A stretch of 64,000 nucleotides of DNA from Mycolicibacterium komossense (GTDB lineage Bacteria; Actinomycetota; Actinomycetes; Mycobacteriales; Mycobacteriaceae), in NCBI RefSeq assembly GCF_025822605.1, contig NZ_JACKTY010000028.1:186555-250554 (forward strand), written 5' to 3'. Within the stretch, counting starts at the first letter, position 1, and the number at the start of each line of letters is the position of its first letter. Below the pieces are notes generated by a model. That model had not been told where the DNA came from. It made no database searches and saw nothing but the letters and a program-made list of their open reading frames with translations. Shown piece after piece: positions 36,521-45,660 of the stretch. The translations under genes were made by a program, and so were the position numbers.

Positions 36521-37777
36521 GTGAAGCGTGTGAAACACATCGCGGCCGTGTTCATCGCGGCGATCAGCGCTGCCCTCACGGCCAACGGCTACCGGCCGCT
36601 GTCAAAGCGGGGTTACCCGTCGTTGTACGCCTTCACCTATGGGGTGTTCGCCTCGGAGCTGCCCTTGCAGATGATCGCGGCTGAGGCCGCGGCGCTCACG
36701 GCGGTGACGCCCGGACTGGGCCGCCGGACGGGTCGCATCGCCTGGCTGGTATCGGCCCTGTCCTGGCTGGGACTGCTCGGACTCTACCGCGCAGGACGGC
36801 AGGCCGATCAGCCGCTGACTGCTGCCCTGGACGCCGAGCTGGGCACCGACCGGCGCACCGACAGTGGGGACCTCTGGAAGCGTCCCGCGCCGATGGGTGC
36901 GACGGCCAAGCGACCCGGCGTCGTCCGCATGCTGCGGATCTACCGCGATTACGCCCACGACAGTGATGTCCCCTACGGCGAGTTCGGCAGGAAGAACCTG
37001 CTCGACATCTGGCGCCGTCCCGATCTCGACCGCGGTGGTCGCGCACCCGTGCTGCTCGAGGTTCCCGGCGGCGCCTGGATGCTGGGAAGCAAACGTGGAC
37101 AGGCACATCCGTTGATGAGTCATCTCGCCGAACTCGGCTGGGTGTGCGTGTCGATCAACTACCGGCTCAGCCCGCGGGCGACGTGGCCTGATCACATCGT
37201 CGATGTCAAACGCGCGATCGCCTGGATCAAGGAACACATCAGTGAGTACGGCGGTGACCCGGACTTCATCGCCATCACCGGCGGCTCGGCCGGCGGGCAC
37301 CTGTCGTCGCTGGCCGCGTTGACCCCGAACATGGCCGAATTCCAGCCGGGTTTCCCTGATGTCGACACCAGCGTGCAGGCGGCCGTCCCGTTCTACGGCG
37401 TCTACGACTTCACCAGGAAAGACACCTCGATGCACCCACTGATGGTGCCGATGCTCGCGAAATACGTCCTGAAACAACGGCGTCGCGACTTCCCTGATGC
37501 CTACCAGTCGGCGTCGAGCATCAGCCACGTCAACGCCGATGCCCCGCCGTTCTTCATCTTGCACGGCACCAACGATTCGTTGATCCCCGTCGAGCAGGGC
37601 CGCAGTTTCGCGCGGCGGTTGCGCGAGGTGAGCACCCAGCCCGTGGTGTACGCCGAATTGCCTTACGCACAGCACGCTTTCGACATCTTCGGCTCACCGA
37701 GGGCGGCGCACTCGGCCGTCGCGGTCGAACAGTTCCTCGCTCAGGTGTACTCCCGAACGCGGGTACCAGCTGTCTGA
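36521..37777 (+). CDS. Alpha/beta-hydrolase esterase/lipase (LipC/LipQ-like)
   Basis: A 418-residue serine hydrolase of the hormone-sensitive-lipase-like group. The N-terminal 95 residues have three hydrophobic segments that may anchor it in the membrane. The catalytic part has an oxyanion segment VPGGAWM, the nucleophile in GGSAGG (S256), Asp in HGTNDSLIP and His in AQHAFDIFGS. The GTG at 36521 is chosen because of a TANNNT element just upstream; GTG codons at 36512 and 36515 are alternatives. The stop lies four bases from the convergent ABC ATPase stop. Substrates are unknown; mycobacterial relatives act on short-chain esters. Confidence 0.85.
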   Translation: MKRVKHIAAVFIAAISAALTANGYRPLSKRGYPSLYAFTYGVFASELPLQMIAAEAAALTAVTPGLGRRTGRIAWLVSALSWLGLLGLYRAGRQADQPLTAALDAELGTDRRTDSGDLWKRPAPMGATAKRPGVVRMLRIYRDYAHDSDVPYGEFGRKNLLDIWRRPDLDRGGRAPVLLEVPGGAWMLGSKRGQAHPLMSHLAELGWVCVSINYRLSPRATWPDHIVDVKRAIAWIKEHISEYGGDPDFIAITGGSAGGHLSSLAALTPNMAEFQPGFPDVDTSVQAAVPFYGVYDFTRKDTSMHPLMVPMLAKYVLKQRRRDFPDAYQSASSISHVNADAPPFFILHGTNDSLIPVEQGRSFARRLREVSTQPVVYAELPYAQHAFDIFGSPRAAHSAVAVEQFLAQVYSRTRVPAV

Positions 37778-37781
37778 GGAG

Positions 37782-38573
37782 CTACATCACCTTCGACAGA
37801 AACAGCTTGGTGCGATCCTCCTGCGGGTTGGCCAGCACCTCACGGGGATTACCGCTCTCGACGATGACGCCGCCGTCCATGAAAACCAGCTGATCGGCGA
37901 CCTCACGGGCGAAGCCCATCTCGTGGGTCACCACCACCATCGTCATGCCCTCGCTCGCGAGCTTCTTCATGACGCCGAGCACCTCGCCGACGAGTTCCGG
38001 ATCCAATGCGGAGGTGGGCTCGTCGAAGAGCATCAGTTTGGGGTTCATCGCCAATGCCCGGGCGATCGCCACCCGCTGCTGCTGACCGCCGGACAGCTGG
38101 GCGGGATAGGCGGTCGCTTTGTCGGTGAGCCCGACCTGTTCGAGTAGATCTTTCGCGCGTTCGACGGCTTCCGCCTTCTTGACACCCTTGACCTGCATGG
38201 GTGCTTCGATGATGTTCGCCAGCGCGGTGCGGTGCGGGAACAGGTTGAAGTGCTGGAACACCATCCCGATATCGCGGCGCTGTTTGGCCGCCGCCCGCGG
38301 CGCCATCTCGTGCAGCTTGCCGCCGCGTTCGGTGTAGCCGATCAGCTCGCCGTCGACGTAGAGCCGTCCCGCGTTGACCTGCTCGAGGTGGTTGATGCAA
38401 CGCAGGAACGTGGACTTTCCCGAGCCGGACGGCCCGACCAGAACGAGCACCTGGCCCTTGCCGATCTCCAGCGTCACACCCTTGAGCACCCGCAGCGCAC
38501 CGAAGTTCTTGCAGACGCTTTCGGCCTTGACCATCGGCGTGGCAGCACCGGTTGCGTCGGGAAGCTGAGTCAT
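37782..38573 (-). CDS. Polar amino acid ABC transporter ATP-binding protein (GlnQ-like)
   Basis: A 263-residue ATPase of the glutamine/glutamate/arginine uptake family. It has Walker [10 protein letters not shown], the family-typical [16 protein letters not shown] segment, signature [15 protein letters not shown], Walker [20 protein letters not shown] and [16 protein letters not shown]. It overlaps the permease by four bases and closes a binding protein-permease-ATPase operon. Confidence 0.95.
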   Translation of the reverse strand: MTQLPDATGAATPMVKAESVCKNFGALRVLKGVTLEIGKGQVLVLVGPSGSGKSTFLRCINHLEQVNAGRLYVDGELIGYTERGGKLHEMAPRAAAKQRRDIGMVFQHFNLFPHRTALANIIEAPMQVKGVKKAEAVERAKDLLEQVGLTDKATAYPAQLSGGQQQRVAIARALAMNPKLMLFDEPTSALDPELVGEVLGVMKKLASEGMTMVVVTHEMGFAREVADQLVFMDGGVIVESGNPREVLANPQEDRTKLFLSKVM

Positions 38574-39511
38574 ACCCCTCCTCCTTCGCTCAGTACCTGC
38601 GCCTTGGCGAGCGCCTCGAGCTGTTTACCGGTCAGCTTGCGCGAAGCACCCCGGGAGAAGTATCGCTCCAGGTAGAACTGGCCGACCATCAGGATGCTGG
38701 TGATCAGCAGGTACCACGCGGCCGCAACGAGCAGCAGCGGGATGGGCTGGAAGATCACCGCGGCGATATCGCGCTGGCGGCCGAACAGGTCGAGCGTGAA
38801 CGGCACCGCGACGGCCAGCGACGTGGTCTTGAGCTGACCGATGAACTCGTTGCCGGTCGGCGGGATGATCACCCGCATCGCCTGCGGCAAAACGGTGCGC
38901 CGCATCGTCAGCAACCAGGACATACCCAGCGCCGTGGAGGCTTCGGACTGCCCTTCGGGCACCGAGCTGATGCCGGCCCTGATGATTTCGGCCAGGTAGG
39001 CCGCCTCGTTGAAACCGAGGCCGAGGATCGCCAGCAGAAAGTACATCGAGAGGTTCTGGATATCGAGGTGAAAGAACGTGGGACCAAAGGGGATGCCGAG
39101 CTGGATGTTCTTGTAGATCGTCGGGATCAGGCCCCAGAACACCAGCTGGACGAACACGGGTGTGCCGCGGAAGACCCAGAGGTACACCCAGGCCACCGAC
39201 CGGAAGACCGGATTCGGCGACAACCGCATGACTGCGAGGATGACGGCCAGCACGATCGCCAGGATCATCGACCAGACAGTCAGCTGGATCGTGATCCAGA
39301 CGCCGGAGACGATCCGTTCGTCGAGGATGTACTTGCCGAAGAACTTCCAGCCGTAGGCATCGTTGGTGGCGGCGCCGTAGATGAACAGCCCAGCCAGAAT
39401 GAGGATGACGATCGCCGCCACCCACCGCCATGGGTGCCGCAGTGGAACCGCGTCAATTGCGGCAGGACCGTCGGCTGGACTGGTGGGGGGCGGCGAAACA
39501 TCAACACTCAT
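38570..39511 (-). CDS. Polar amino acid ABC transporter permease (GlnP-like)
   Basis: A 313-residue membrane protein of the HisMQ/GlnP family with about five to six helices. The EAA-type loop that contacts the ATPase is visible as [39 protein letters not shown] (spread over about residues 200-240). It has a longer N-terminal soluble tail than enteric GlnP. Only one permease gene is present, so the channel is probably a homodimer. It starts 15 bases after the binding-protein gene. Confidence 0.94.
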   Translation of the reverse strand: MSVDVSPPPTSPADGPAAIDAVPLRHPWRWVAAIVILILAGLFIYGAATNDAYGWKFFGKYILDERIVSGVWITIQLTVWSMILAIVLAVILAVMRLSPNPVFRSVAWVYLWVFRGTPVFVQLVFWGLIPTIYKNIQLGIPFGPTFFHLDIQNLSMYFLLAILGLGFNEAAYLAEIIRAGISSVPEGQSEASTALGMSWLLTMRRTVLPQAMRVIIPPTGNEFIGQLKTTSLAVAVPFTLDLFGRQRDIAAVIFQPIPLLLVAAAWYLLITSILMVGQFYLERYFSRGASRKLTGKQLEALAKAQVLSEGGGV

Positions 39512-39526
39512 AGGTCAATCCGGCGA

Positions 39527-40450
39527 TCAGCTGGTTGCGCCGTTGATGACCGGCTTGTCGATCATGCCGGCCTCGACGCCCCAGTTGCTCGCGATCGTCT
39601 TGTAATCGCCGGTCTCGATGAGATGCTCGAGCGCCTTCTGCAGCGATGCCGCCAACGCCGAGCCCTTCTTCACGGGCCAACCGTAGGGCGCCGAGTCGAA
39701 GGTCTCGCCGGCCTGCTCCAGCTTGCCGTCACTCTGCTTGATCGCATACAGGGTGACCGGGGAATCCGCCGACATCGCGTCAGCCTGCCCCAGGACGACC
39801 GCGTTGGTGGCCTGATCCTGGCCGTCGAACTTCAGGATCTGGATGGCCGGCTTACCGGCGTCGGTGCACGTCTTGCTCCTGGCCGGCAGTTCGTCGACTT
39901 CCTGCGTGGTGGTCGACTGAACCGCGACCTTCTTGCCGCAGGCGTTGTCCGGGCCGATGTCCGAACCCTTCGGCCTGGCCCACAGCGAACCGGCCGAGAA
40001 GTAGGTGACGAAGTCGACGGTCTGCTCACGTTCTTTGGTGTCGGTGAACGACGACATGCCGACGTTGAACGTACCGCCCTCTATCGCCGGGATGATCTTG
40101 GCGAAATCCGCTTCCCGGTAATCGGCGGTCAGGCCGAGGGTGGAGGCGATCGCGTTCATCAGATCCACGTCGAAGCCGACGATCTTGCCGCTGGGATCCT
40201 TGAACTCGTTGGGCGTGTAAGGCACGTTGACGCCGACGATCAGCTTGCCCGACGACTTGATGTCCTCAGGGACGGTGTTCGCAATGTCGTCGACCTTCGC
40301 GGCCTGCGCGGCCGTCGTCGAGGTCGTAGGACCGGATGTGTCGCTGTTCTTGGTGCAGCCCGACAGCGCGAGCGCGCTACAGGCGGCGACCACTACCGCG
40401 CCGCGCCACCAGCGCGACCCCACTCGACGGTCTTGACTTCCAGCTACCAC
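39527..40450 (-). CDS. Polar amino acid ABC transporter substrate-binding lipoprotein (GlnH-like)
   Basis: A 307-residue binding protein for glutamine, glutamate or a similar amino acid. The signal peptide ends in LALSGC (Cys32 lipidation). The SBP_bac_3 domain (about 65-305) includes KLIVGVNVPYTPNEF, VGFDVDLMNAIA and MSSFTDTKEREQTVDF, with two cysteines (DNACGKK and SKTC) likely to form a disulfide. It aligns over its whole length with the extracellular domain of the kinase at 7420-9219, down to the shared C-terminal GVEAGMI and PVINGA segments. A possible GlnR box lies about 85 bases upstream. Confidence 0.94.
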   Translation of the reverse strand: MVAGSQDRRVGSRWWRGAVVVAACSALALSGCTKNSDTSGPTTSTTAAQAAKVDDIANTVPEDIKSSGKLIVGVNVPYTPNEFKDPSGKIVGFDVDLMNAIASTLGLTADYREADFAKIIPAIEGGTFNVGMSSFTDTKEREQTVDFVTYFSAGSLWARPKGSDIGPDNACGKKVAVQSTTTQEVDELPARSKTCTDAGKPAIQILKFDGQDQATNAVVLGQADAMSADSPVTLYAIKQSDGKLEQAGETFDSAPYGWPVKKGSALAASLQKALEHLIETGDYKTIASNWGVEAGMIDKPVINGATS

Positions 40451-40533
40451 GGTGTTTCTTCTTTCTGCATCGGGCCGTCATCCGTCTGTTCAGGCGCTGA
40501 CGTTAACGACCATGGACCCAGCGCGCATTGCCG

Positions 40534-40549
40534 GTAACGAGACATTAAC
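40534..40549. promoter_or_regulatory. Candidate GlnR box upstream of the amino acid ABC operon
   Basis: GTAACGAGACATTAAC contains the AC-n9-AC spacing described for mycobacterial GlnR sites, close to the GTnAC-n6-GAAAC actinobacterial consensus. It lies about 85 bases from the binding-protein start. A related TTAACGACC sequence occurs at both 40503-40511 and 40545-40553 as a direct repeat. Nitrogen control of this transporter would be expected, but the site is only a sequence match. Confidence 0.35.
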
Positions 40550-40660
40550 GACCTCGTCGGCGGACCACAGGACATTCTGCGTTCTGGCTGTGGGTCGCGC
40601 GTCCACCGCACCGGCGGCCAAATCGCCCGATGCCCATCGGCGGTGTGTCACACTGCGCGC

Positions 40661-41293
40661 ATGGAAACCACTGCTACTCCAAGCATGTTGCCGCACTTGT
40701 GGAAGTCGGCGCTGGTGTCGGGACTACTGGCCATCGTTATCGGCGCTGCCGTTCTGGCATGGCCCGGCAAGACAATTCTCATCGGTGCCATCTTCTTTGG
40801 CGCATATCTGCTCATCACCGGGATCGCGCAGGTGCTCTTCGCGTTCGCACTGCATGTCTCGGCTGGCGGCCGCGTGTTGCTGTTCATCAGCGGTGCGGCA
40901 TCGCTGATCCTTGCGGTCCTGTGCTTCCGGAGCCTGGCGGACTCGATTCTGCTGCTGGCGATCTGGATCGGTATCGGCTTCATCTTCCGCGGTGTCGCGA
41001 CGGCGGTGTCGGCGATCAGCGATCCGACGCTGCCCGGCCGGGCGTGGGAGATCTTCGTCGGCGTCATCAGTCTGGCCGCCGGCATCGTGATGCTGGCATC
41101 GCCGTTCGAGTCGGTCACGACGCTGGCGATCGTGGTCGGCGCGTGGTTCGTCGTGATCGGTGTCTTCGAGGTCGTCGCATCGTTCGGAATCCGAAAGGCC
41201 GGCAAGAACCTCGCCGAGGCGCTCACCCCGGATCCGGCGGAGCCTGCTCCCGCGGCGCCAGCGGCTTCCGCACCGACGACCACCATCGAGTAG
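40661..41293 (+). CDS. HdeD-family (DUF308) membrane protein
   Basis: A 210-residue protein with six hydrophobic helices in three pairs, the DUF308/HdeD pattern (ALVSGLLAIVIGAAVLAWPGKT, then GVISLAAGIVMLASPF), and an Ala/Pro-rich C-terminal tail of about 25 residues. In E. coli HdeD is linked to acid resistance; in mycobacteria the role is unknown. The ATG at 40661 is preferred to the upstream GTG at 40643. It occupies the same place next to cydA as Rv1624c in M. tuberculosis. Confidence 0.82.
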   Translation: METTATPSMLPHLWKSALVSGLLAIVIGAAVLAWPGKTILIGAIFFGAYLLITGIAQVLFAFALHVSAGGRVLLFISGAASLILAVLCFRSLADSILLLAIWIGIGFIFRGVATAVSAISDPTLPGRAWEIFVGVISLAAGIVMLASPFESVTTLAIVVGAWFVVIGVFEVVASFGIRKAGKNLAEALTPDPAEPAPAAPAASAPTTTIE

Positions 41294-41349
41294 CGACCAA
41301 AAGTCATCCCGATGAGGTCTAAAGTCCCTAGTGACTGGGCCTGCCAGAC

Positions 41350-41368
41350 CTACTACACTCTGTCGTAG
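41350..41368. promoter_or_regulatory. BlaI/CopY-like palindrome in the cydA promoter
   Basis: A 19-bp palindrome (CTACTACAC-T-CTGTCGTAG, seven of nine pairs) with TACNACA/TGTNGTA arms, the pattern used by BlaI/MecI/CopY-type winged-helix repressors. It is centred about 55 bases upstream of the cydA start, where it could control the promoter. Confidence 0.45.
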
Positions 41369-41370
41369 TG

Positions 41371-41385
41371 GAGTCGTAACGACTC
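41371..41385. promoter_or_regulatory. Perfect 15-bp palindrome in the cydA promoter
   Basis: GAGTCGT-A-ACGACTC is a perfect palindrome two bases downstream of the BlaI-like element and 28 bases before the cydA start. The two share a GTCGTA core, suggesting a tandem operator for one regulator, or an RNA hairpin in the cydA leader. Confidence 0.45.
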
Positions 41386-41413
41386 GACCCGTAGCCCCGG
41401 GGAGATGACGTAG

Positions 41414-42874
41414 ATGAACGCGCTGGACGTATCGCGCTGGCAGTTCGGCATCACGACGGTCTACCACTTCATCTTCGTGCCGCTGACGATCGGCTTGGCG
41501 CCGCTCATCGCGATCATGCAGACAGTGTGGGTGGCCACCGGCAACACCGCGTGGTACCGGATGACGAAGTTCTTCGGCAAGCTGTTCCTGATCAACTTCG
41601 CCATCGGCGTGGCGACCGGCATCGTCCAGGAGTTCCAGTTCGGGATGAACTGGAGCGAGTACTCCCGGTTCGTCGGCGATATCTTCGGCGCGCCATTGGC
41701 GATGGAAGGTCTGGTCGCCTTCTTCTTCGAATCCACGTTCATCGGCTTGTGGATCTTCGGCTGGACACGGCTACCGAAGCTGGTGCATCTGGCCTGCATC
41801 TGGGTCGTCGCGATCGCCGTCAACGCGTCGGCGTTCTTCATCATCAGCGCCAACTCCTTCATGCAGCACCCGGTCGGCGCGACGTTCAACCCGGAGACCG
41901 GCCGCGCCGAGCTGACCAGCATCATGGCGCTGTTCACCAACAACACTGGGCTGGCCGCGTTTTCACATGCCGTGGGCGGAGCGTTCCTGACCGCAGGCGC
42001 CTTCGTGGCGGCCATCTGCGCGTGGTGGATGGTGCGCTCCCGCACAGCCGACGGCCAATCCGGCGACGCCGCCACGATCTACCGGCCCGGAACTATCCTG
42101 GGTTGCTGGGTGGCACTCATCGCAGCGGCGGCGCTGTTCCTCACCGGCGATGTCCAAGGCAAGCTGATGTTCCAGCAGCAACCGATGAAAATGGCGTCGG
42201 CGGAATCGTTGTGCCACACCGAAACCGATCCCAAGTTCTCGATCCTCACCGTCGGCACGCACAACAACTGCGACAGCATCACCCGCGTCATCGAGATCCC
42301 CTACGTGCTGCCCTTCCTGGCAGAGGGCAAGTTCACCGGGGTCACCCTGGAGGGTGTCAAAGATCTGCAGGCCCAGGCCGAGCAGAAGTTCGGGCCCGGC
42401 GACTACCGACCCAATCTCTTCGTGACGTACTGGGCCTTCCGCGCGATGATCGGCTTCCTGCTGATCCCGGTGCTGTTCGCCATGGTCGCACTGTGGCTGA
42501 CCCGCCGTGGCCGGATCCCCGACCAACGCTGGTTCGCCTGGTTCGCTCTGCTGACCATCCCCACCCCGTTCCTGGCCAACAGCGCCGGCTGGGTGTTCAC
42601 CGAAATGGGCCGGCAACCGTGGGTGGTGGTGCCCAACCCGACCGGTGACCAGGCGATCCGACTTACCGTGCAGGACGGCGTTTCCCACAACTCGGCAGGC
42701 CTGGTGCTGTTCTCACTGATCACCTTCACGTTGACCTATGCCGCCCTGGCTGTCGTGTGGTTTTACCTGATGCGCCGCTATGTCGTCGAAGGACCGCTGG
42801 AACACGATTCCGAACCGGCGCCGCCTGCGCCGCCCGGCGAAGACGACGTCAAACCCCTGTCGTTCGCCTACTAG
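41414..42874 (+). CDS. cydA: Cytochrome bd oxidase subunit I
   Basis: Haem-bearing subunit of the bd quinol oxidase, which reduces oxygen at low tension and during inhibition of the bcc-aa3 route. The 486-residue protein has H18 (VYHFIF) as the predicted b595 ligand, the GMNWSEYSRFVGDIFGAPLAMEGLVAFFFES region of helices III and IV with its conserved Glu, and FTEMGRQPWVV with the b558 Met. The periplasmic quinol loop is of the short type. GGGGAGAT precedes the ATG. It heads cydA-cydB-cydD-cydC. Confidence 0.97.
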   Translation: MNALDVSRWQFGITTVYHFIFVPLTIGLAPLIAIMQTVWVATGNTAWYRMTKFFGKLFLINFAIGVATGIVQEFQFGMNWSEYSRFVGDIFGAPLAMEGLVAFFFESTFIGLWIFGWTRLPKLVHLACIWVVAIAVNASAFFIISANSFMQHPVGATFNPETGRAELTSIMALFTNNTGLAAFSHAVGGAFLTAGAFVAAICAWWMVRSRTADGQSGDAATIYRPGTILGCWVALIAAAALFLTGDVQGKLMFQQQPMKMASAESLCHTETDPKFSILTVGTHNNCDSITRVIEIPYVLPFLAEGKFTGVTLEGVKDLQAQAEQKFGPGDYRPNLFVTYWAFRAMIGFLLIPVLFAMVALWLTRRGRIPDQRWFAWFALLTIPTPFLANSAGWVFTEMGRQPWVVVPNPTGDQAIRLTVQDGVSHNSAGLVLFSLITFTLTYAALAVVWFYLMRRYVVEGPLEHDSEPAPPAPPGEDDVKPLSFAY

Positions 42875-42895
42875 TCGCGCAAGGAGTTGATCGCG

Positions 42896-43948
42896 ATGGG
42901 GTTACAAGAGTTCTGGTTCATCCTCGTGGCAGTACTGTTTCTCGGCTTCTTCATCCTGGAGGGTTTCGACTTCGGGGTGGGAATGCTGATGGAGCCGATC
43001 GGGCGCCTGGGCAAATCGGGTGGACCCGAAGCGATCGAGCGGCGCCGACGGGCCGCGCTGAACACCATCGGCCCAGTCTGGGACGGTAACGAGGTCTGGC
43101 TGATCACCGCGGGTGGCGCCATGTTCGCGGCGTTCCCCGACTGGTATGCGACGGTCTTCTCCACGCTGTACCTGCCGCTGCTGGCCATCCTGTTCGCGAT
43201 GATCCTGCGCATCGTGGCGATCGAATGGCGCGGCAAGATCAACGATCCGAAGTGGCGGTCCTACGCCGATACCGGCATCGCCATCGGTTCCTGGCTGCCC
43301 GCCATCCTGTGGGGCGTTGCCTTTGCCATCCTGGTCCGCGGCCTACCGGTGGATGCCCACAAACAGGTCGACCTGTCGTTCACCGATGTGATCAACCCGT
43401 ACACCCTGCTGGGCGGGCTCGCGACCGGTGGGCTGTTCCTGCTGCACGGTGCTGCGTTCCTGGCGCTGAAATCGTCGGGCGAGGTCCGCGACGACGCGCT
43501 GCGGATCGCCAGATGGGCGTCGCTGCCGGTGACGACATTGGTCGCGGCATTCGGTATCTGGACCCAACTGGCGCATGGAAAACCGTGGACGTGGTTGGTG
43601 CTGGGCGTGGCGGTGATCGCACAGCTTGCGGCGGTCGCCCTGCTGCGGGCCGGCACGCGCGACGGGTGGGCGTTCGTGGCGACGACGCTCGTGGTGATCG
43701 CGGTCATCACGCTGCTATTCGGTGACCTGTACCCGAATCTGGTGCCGTCGACCTTGAATCCGGACTGGAGCCTGACGGTGCACAACGCGTCGTCGAGTCC
43801 ATACACGCTGAAGATCATGACGTGGGCGGCCGTCATCTTCGCGCCGCTGGTGATGATCTACCAGGCGTGGACGTACTGGGTATTCCGCCAGCGCATCTCG
43901 GCCGACCGGATCCCCGATTCCATCGGTTTGTCGAGGCAGGTGTCCTGA
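42896..43948 (+). CDS. cydB: Cytochrome bd oxidase subunit II
   Basis: Second subunit of the bd oxidase, 350 residues, with about eight to nine helices and the family start LQEFWFILVAVLFLGFFILEGFDFGVGML, then GPVWDGNEVWLITAGGAMFAAFP. The ATG at 42896 lies ten bases after AAGGAG (42881-42886). The frame also opens at a TTG at 42887, which would sit directly on the ribosome site and is rejected. It follows cydA by 21 bases. Confidence 0.97.
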   Translation: MGLQEFWFILVAVLFLGFFILEGFDFGVGMLMEPIGRLGKSGGPEAIERRRRAALNTIGPVWDGNEVWLITAGGAMFAAFPDWYATVFSTLYLPLLAILFAMILRIVAIEWRGKINDPKWRSYADTGIAIGSWLPAILWGVAFAILVRGLPVDAHKQVDLSFTDVINPYTLLGGLATGGLFLLHGAAFLALKSSGEVRDDALRIARWASLPVTTLVAAFGIWTQLAHGKPWTWLVLGVAVIAQLAAVALLRAGTRDGWAFVATTLVVIAVITLLFGDLYPNLVPSTLNPDWSLTVHNASSSPYTLKIMTWAAVIFAPLVMIYQAWTYWVFRQRISADRIPDSIGLSRQVS

Positions 43949-43989
43949 ATAACAGCAGCCGGGCGCCACTCGACCCCGGCGCGTGACCG

Positions 43990-45660
43990 ATGCAGAGCGA
44001 GGCACGAGCGATGAGGAGGAACGCACCAATCGACCCGAGGTTGTGGCGGGCCTCGGGTGCCGTCCGGCGCTTCCTGGTCGCCACGGTGTGCTGCGGTGTC
44101 GTGATCAGTGGCGCCGCAATCGGATCGGCGGTGGTACTGGCCCACGTCGTGGCCGGGGTCATCACCGACCCGGCGACGCGCACACTCCCACACTGGCGCA
44201 CCTGGCTGCTGATCCTGTTGGTGCTGTGGATGATTCGGGTGGTCGCACAATGGCTACAGGTGCGGCTCAGTCAACGCGGCGCCAGCGCGGCGATAGCCGA
44301 TCTGGGCGGCCAGGTGTTGCGGTCGGTGACCGCGGCCGAACCGCGCACTCTCGCACGGCGCCGCGATGACGCCGCCTTCGTCGTCCTGCGTGGTCTCGAC
44401 GGGCTGCGGCCGTACTTCACCTCCTATCTGCCCGCATTGTTCCTGGCCGCGATCCTCACTCCCGCCGCGGTCGTGGTGATCGCCTGGTATGACCTGCAGG
44501 CTGCGGTTGTCGTACTGGTCGCGCTGCCGCTGATCCCGGTGTTCATGGTGCTGATCGGACTGGCCACCGCGGACCGGTCGGCGGCGGCGCTGGAAGCGAT
44601 GACGACCCTGCAGGCCCGGCTGCTCGACCTCATCGCCGGACTCCCCACCCTGCGGGCGCTGGGACGGGCCGAAGGGCCCGGCGAGCGGATCGGCGAACTG
44701 AGCGCGGCACATCGCCGTTCGGCGATGGCGACACTACGCGTCGCATTCCTGTCCACCCTGGTCCTCGAGCTGGTGGCAACGCTCGGTGTGGCGTTGGTGG
44801 CGGTATCCGTCGGGCTGCGATTGGTGTACGGCGGGATCTCACTGGACAGCGGCCTGACCGTACTGCTGCTCGCCCCGGAGGTGTTCTGGCCACTGCGCCG
44901 GGTCGGCGTCGAATTCCATGCCGCCCAGGATGGGAAGTCAGCCGCCGACAAGGCTTTCGCCTTGATCGACAGCGAGTCCCGCATCACGACCGGCACCGCC
45001 ACGGTGTGCGCCGCGGGCAGGCCCATCCGGCTGGAGAATCTCAGTGTCGAAGGCCGTGACGGACCGGCGCCGAACGGCCTGAGCGCCGTCCTCGCGCCCG
45101 GCGAGGTGACCGTGCTCGTGGGTGCCAATGGGGCGGGCAAGTCGACCACGGTGCAGGTGATCGCCGGGCTGACCACACCGACAACCGGCCGGGTGAGCGT
45201 GGGGGACGTCGATATCGCCGATCTGGAACCCGAGCCATGGTGGCACCAACTGTCGTGGCTGGCGCAGCGGCCGGTGCTGATACCCGGCACCGTCGCCGAG
45301 AACCTGGCCTTGTTCGGCGAGCTGGCCGACCTCGATTCAGCCTGTGCCGCTTCGGGTTTCGACGAAGTGCTGGGAGACCTGCCGGAAGGTTTGCAGACCA
45401 GACTCGGCCGCGGCGGGGTCGGTCTGTCCCTTGGGCAACGCCAACGGCTGGGCCTGGCCCGCACGCTGGGCTCCCCCGCGCCGGTTTTGCTGCTCGACGA
45501 GCCCACCGCTCACCTCGATCCCGAGACCGAGAGCAGGGTGTTGCAGGCGATCACCGCCCGCGCCCGCGGGGGCACGACCGTCGTCGTCGTCGGGCACCGC
45601 GCGCCGGTGCTCGCGATCGCAGACCAGATCGTCGAGGTGGCGAGCCGTGCGACTGTCTGA
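43990..45660 (+). CDS. cydD: Thiol reductant ABC exporter subunit CydD
   Basis: Half of the CydDC exporter, which moves cysteine or a related thiol to the outside and is needed to assemble cytochrome bd. The 556-residue protein has a six-helix membrane domain (about 20-310) and an ATPase domain with Walker A GANGAGKST, signature LSLGQRQRLGLARTL (LSLGQ in place of LSGGQ) and Walker B VLLLDEPTAHLDPE. The first seven codons may not be translated, because an ATG at 44011 (MRRNAPIDP) is also suitable. It overlaps cydC by 14 bases. Confidence 0.93.
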   Translation: MQSEARAMRRNAPIDPRLWRASGAVRRFLVATVCCGVVISGAAIGSAVVLAHVVAGVITDPATRTLPHWRTWLLILLVLWMIRVVAQWLQVRLSQRGASAAIADLGGQVLRSVTAAEPRTLARRRDDAAFVVLRGLDGLRPYFTSYLPALFLAAILTPAAVVVIAWYDLQAAVVVLVALPLIPVFMVLIGLATADRSAAALEAMTTLQARLLDLIAGLPTLRALGRAEGPGERIGELSAAHRRSAMATLRVAFLSTLVLELVATLGVALVAVSVGLRLVYGGISLDSGLTVLLLAPEVFWPLRRVGVEFHAAQDGKSAADKAFALIDSESRITTGTATVCAAGRPIRLENLSVEGRDGPAPNGLSAVLAPGEVTVLVGANGAGKSTTVQVIAGLTTPTTGRVSVGDVDIADLEPEPWWHQLSWLAQRPVLIPGTVAENLALFGELADLDSACAASGFDEVLGDLPEGLQTRLGRGGVGLSLGQRQRLGLARTLGSPAPVLLLDEPTAHLDPETESRVLQAITARARGGTTVVVVGHRAPVLAIADQIVEVASRATV

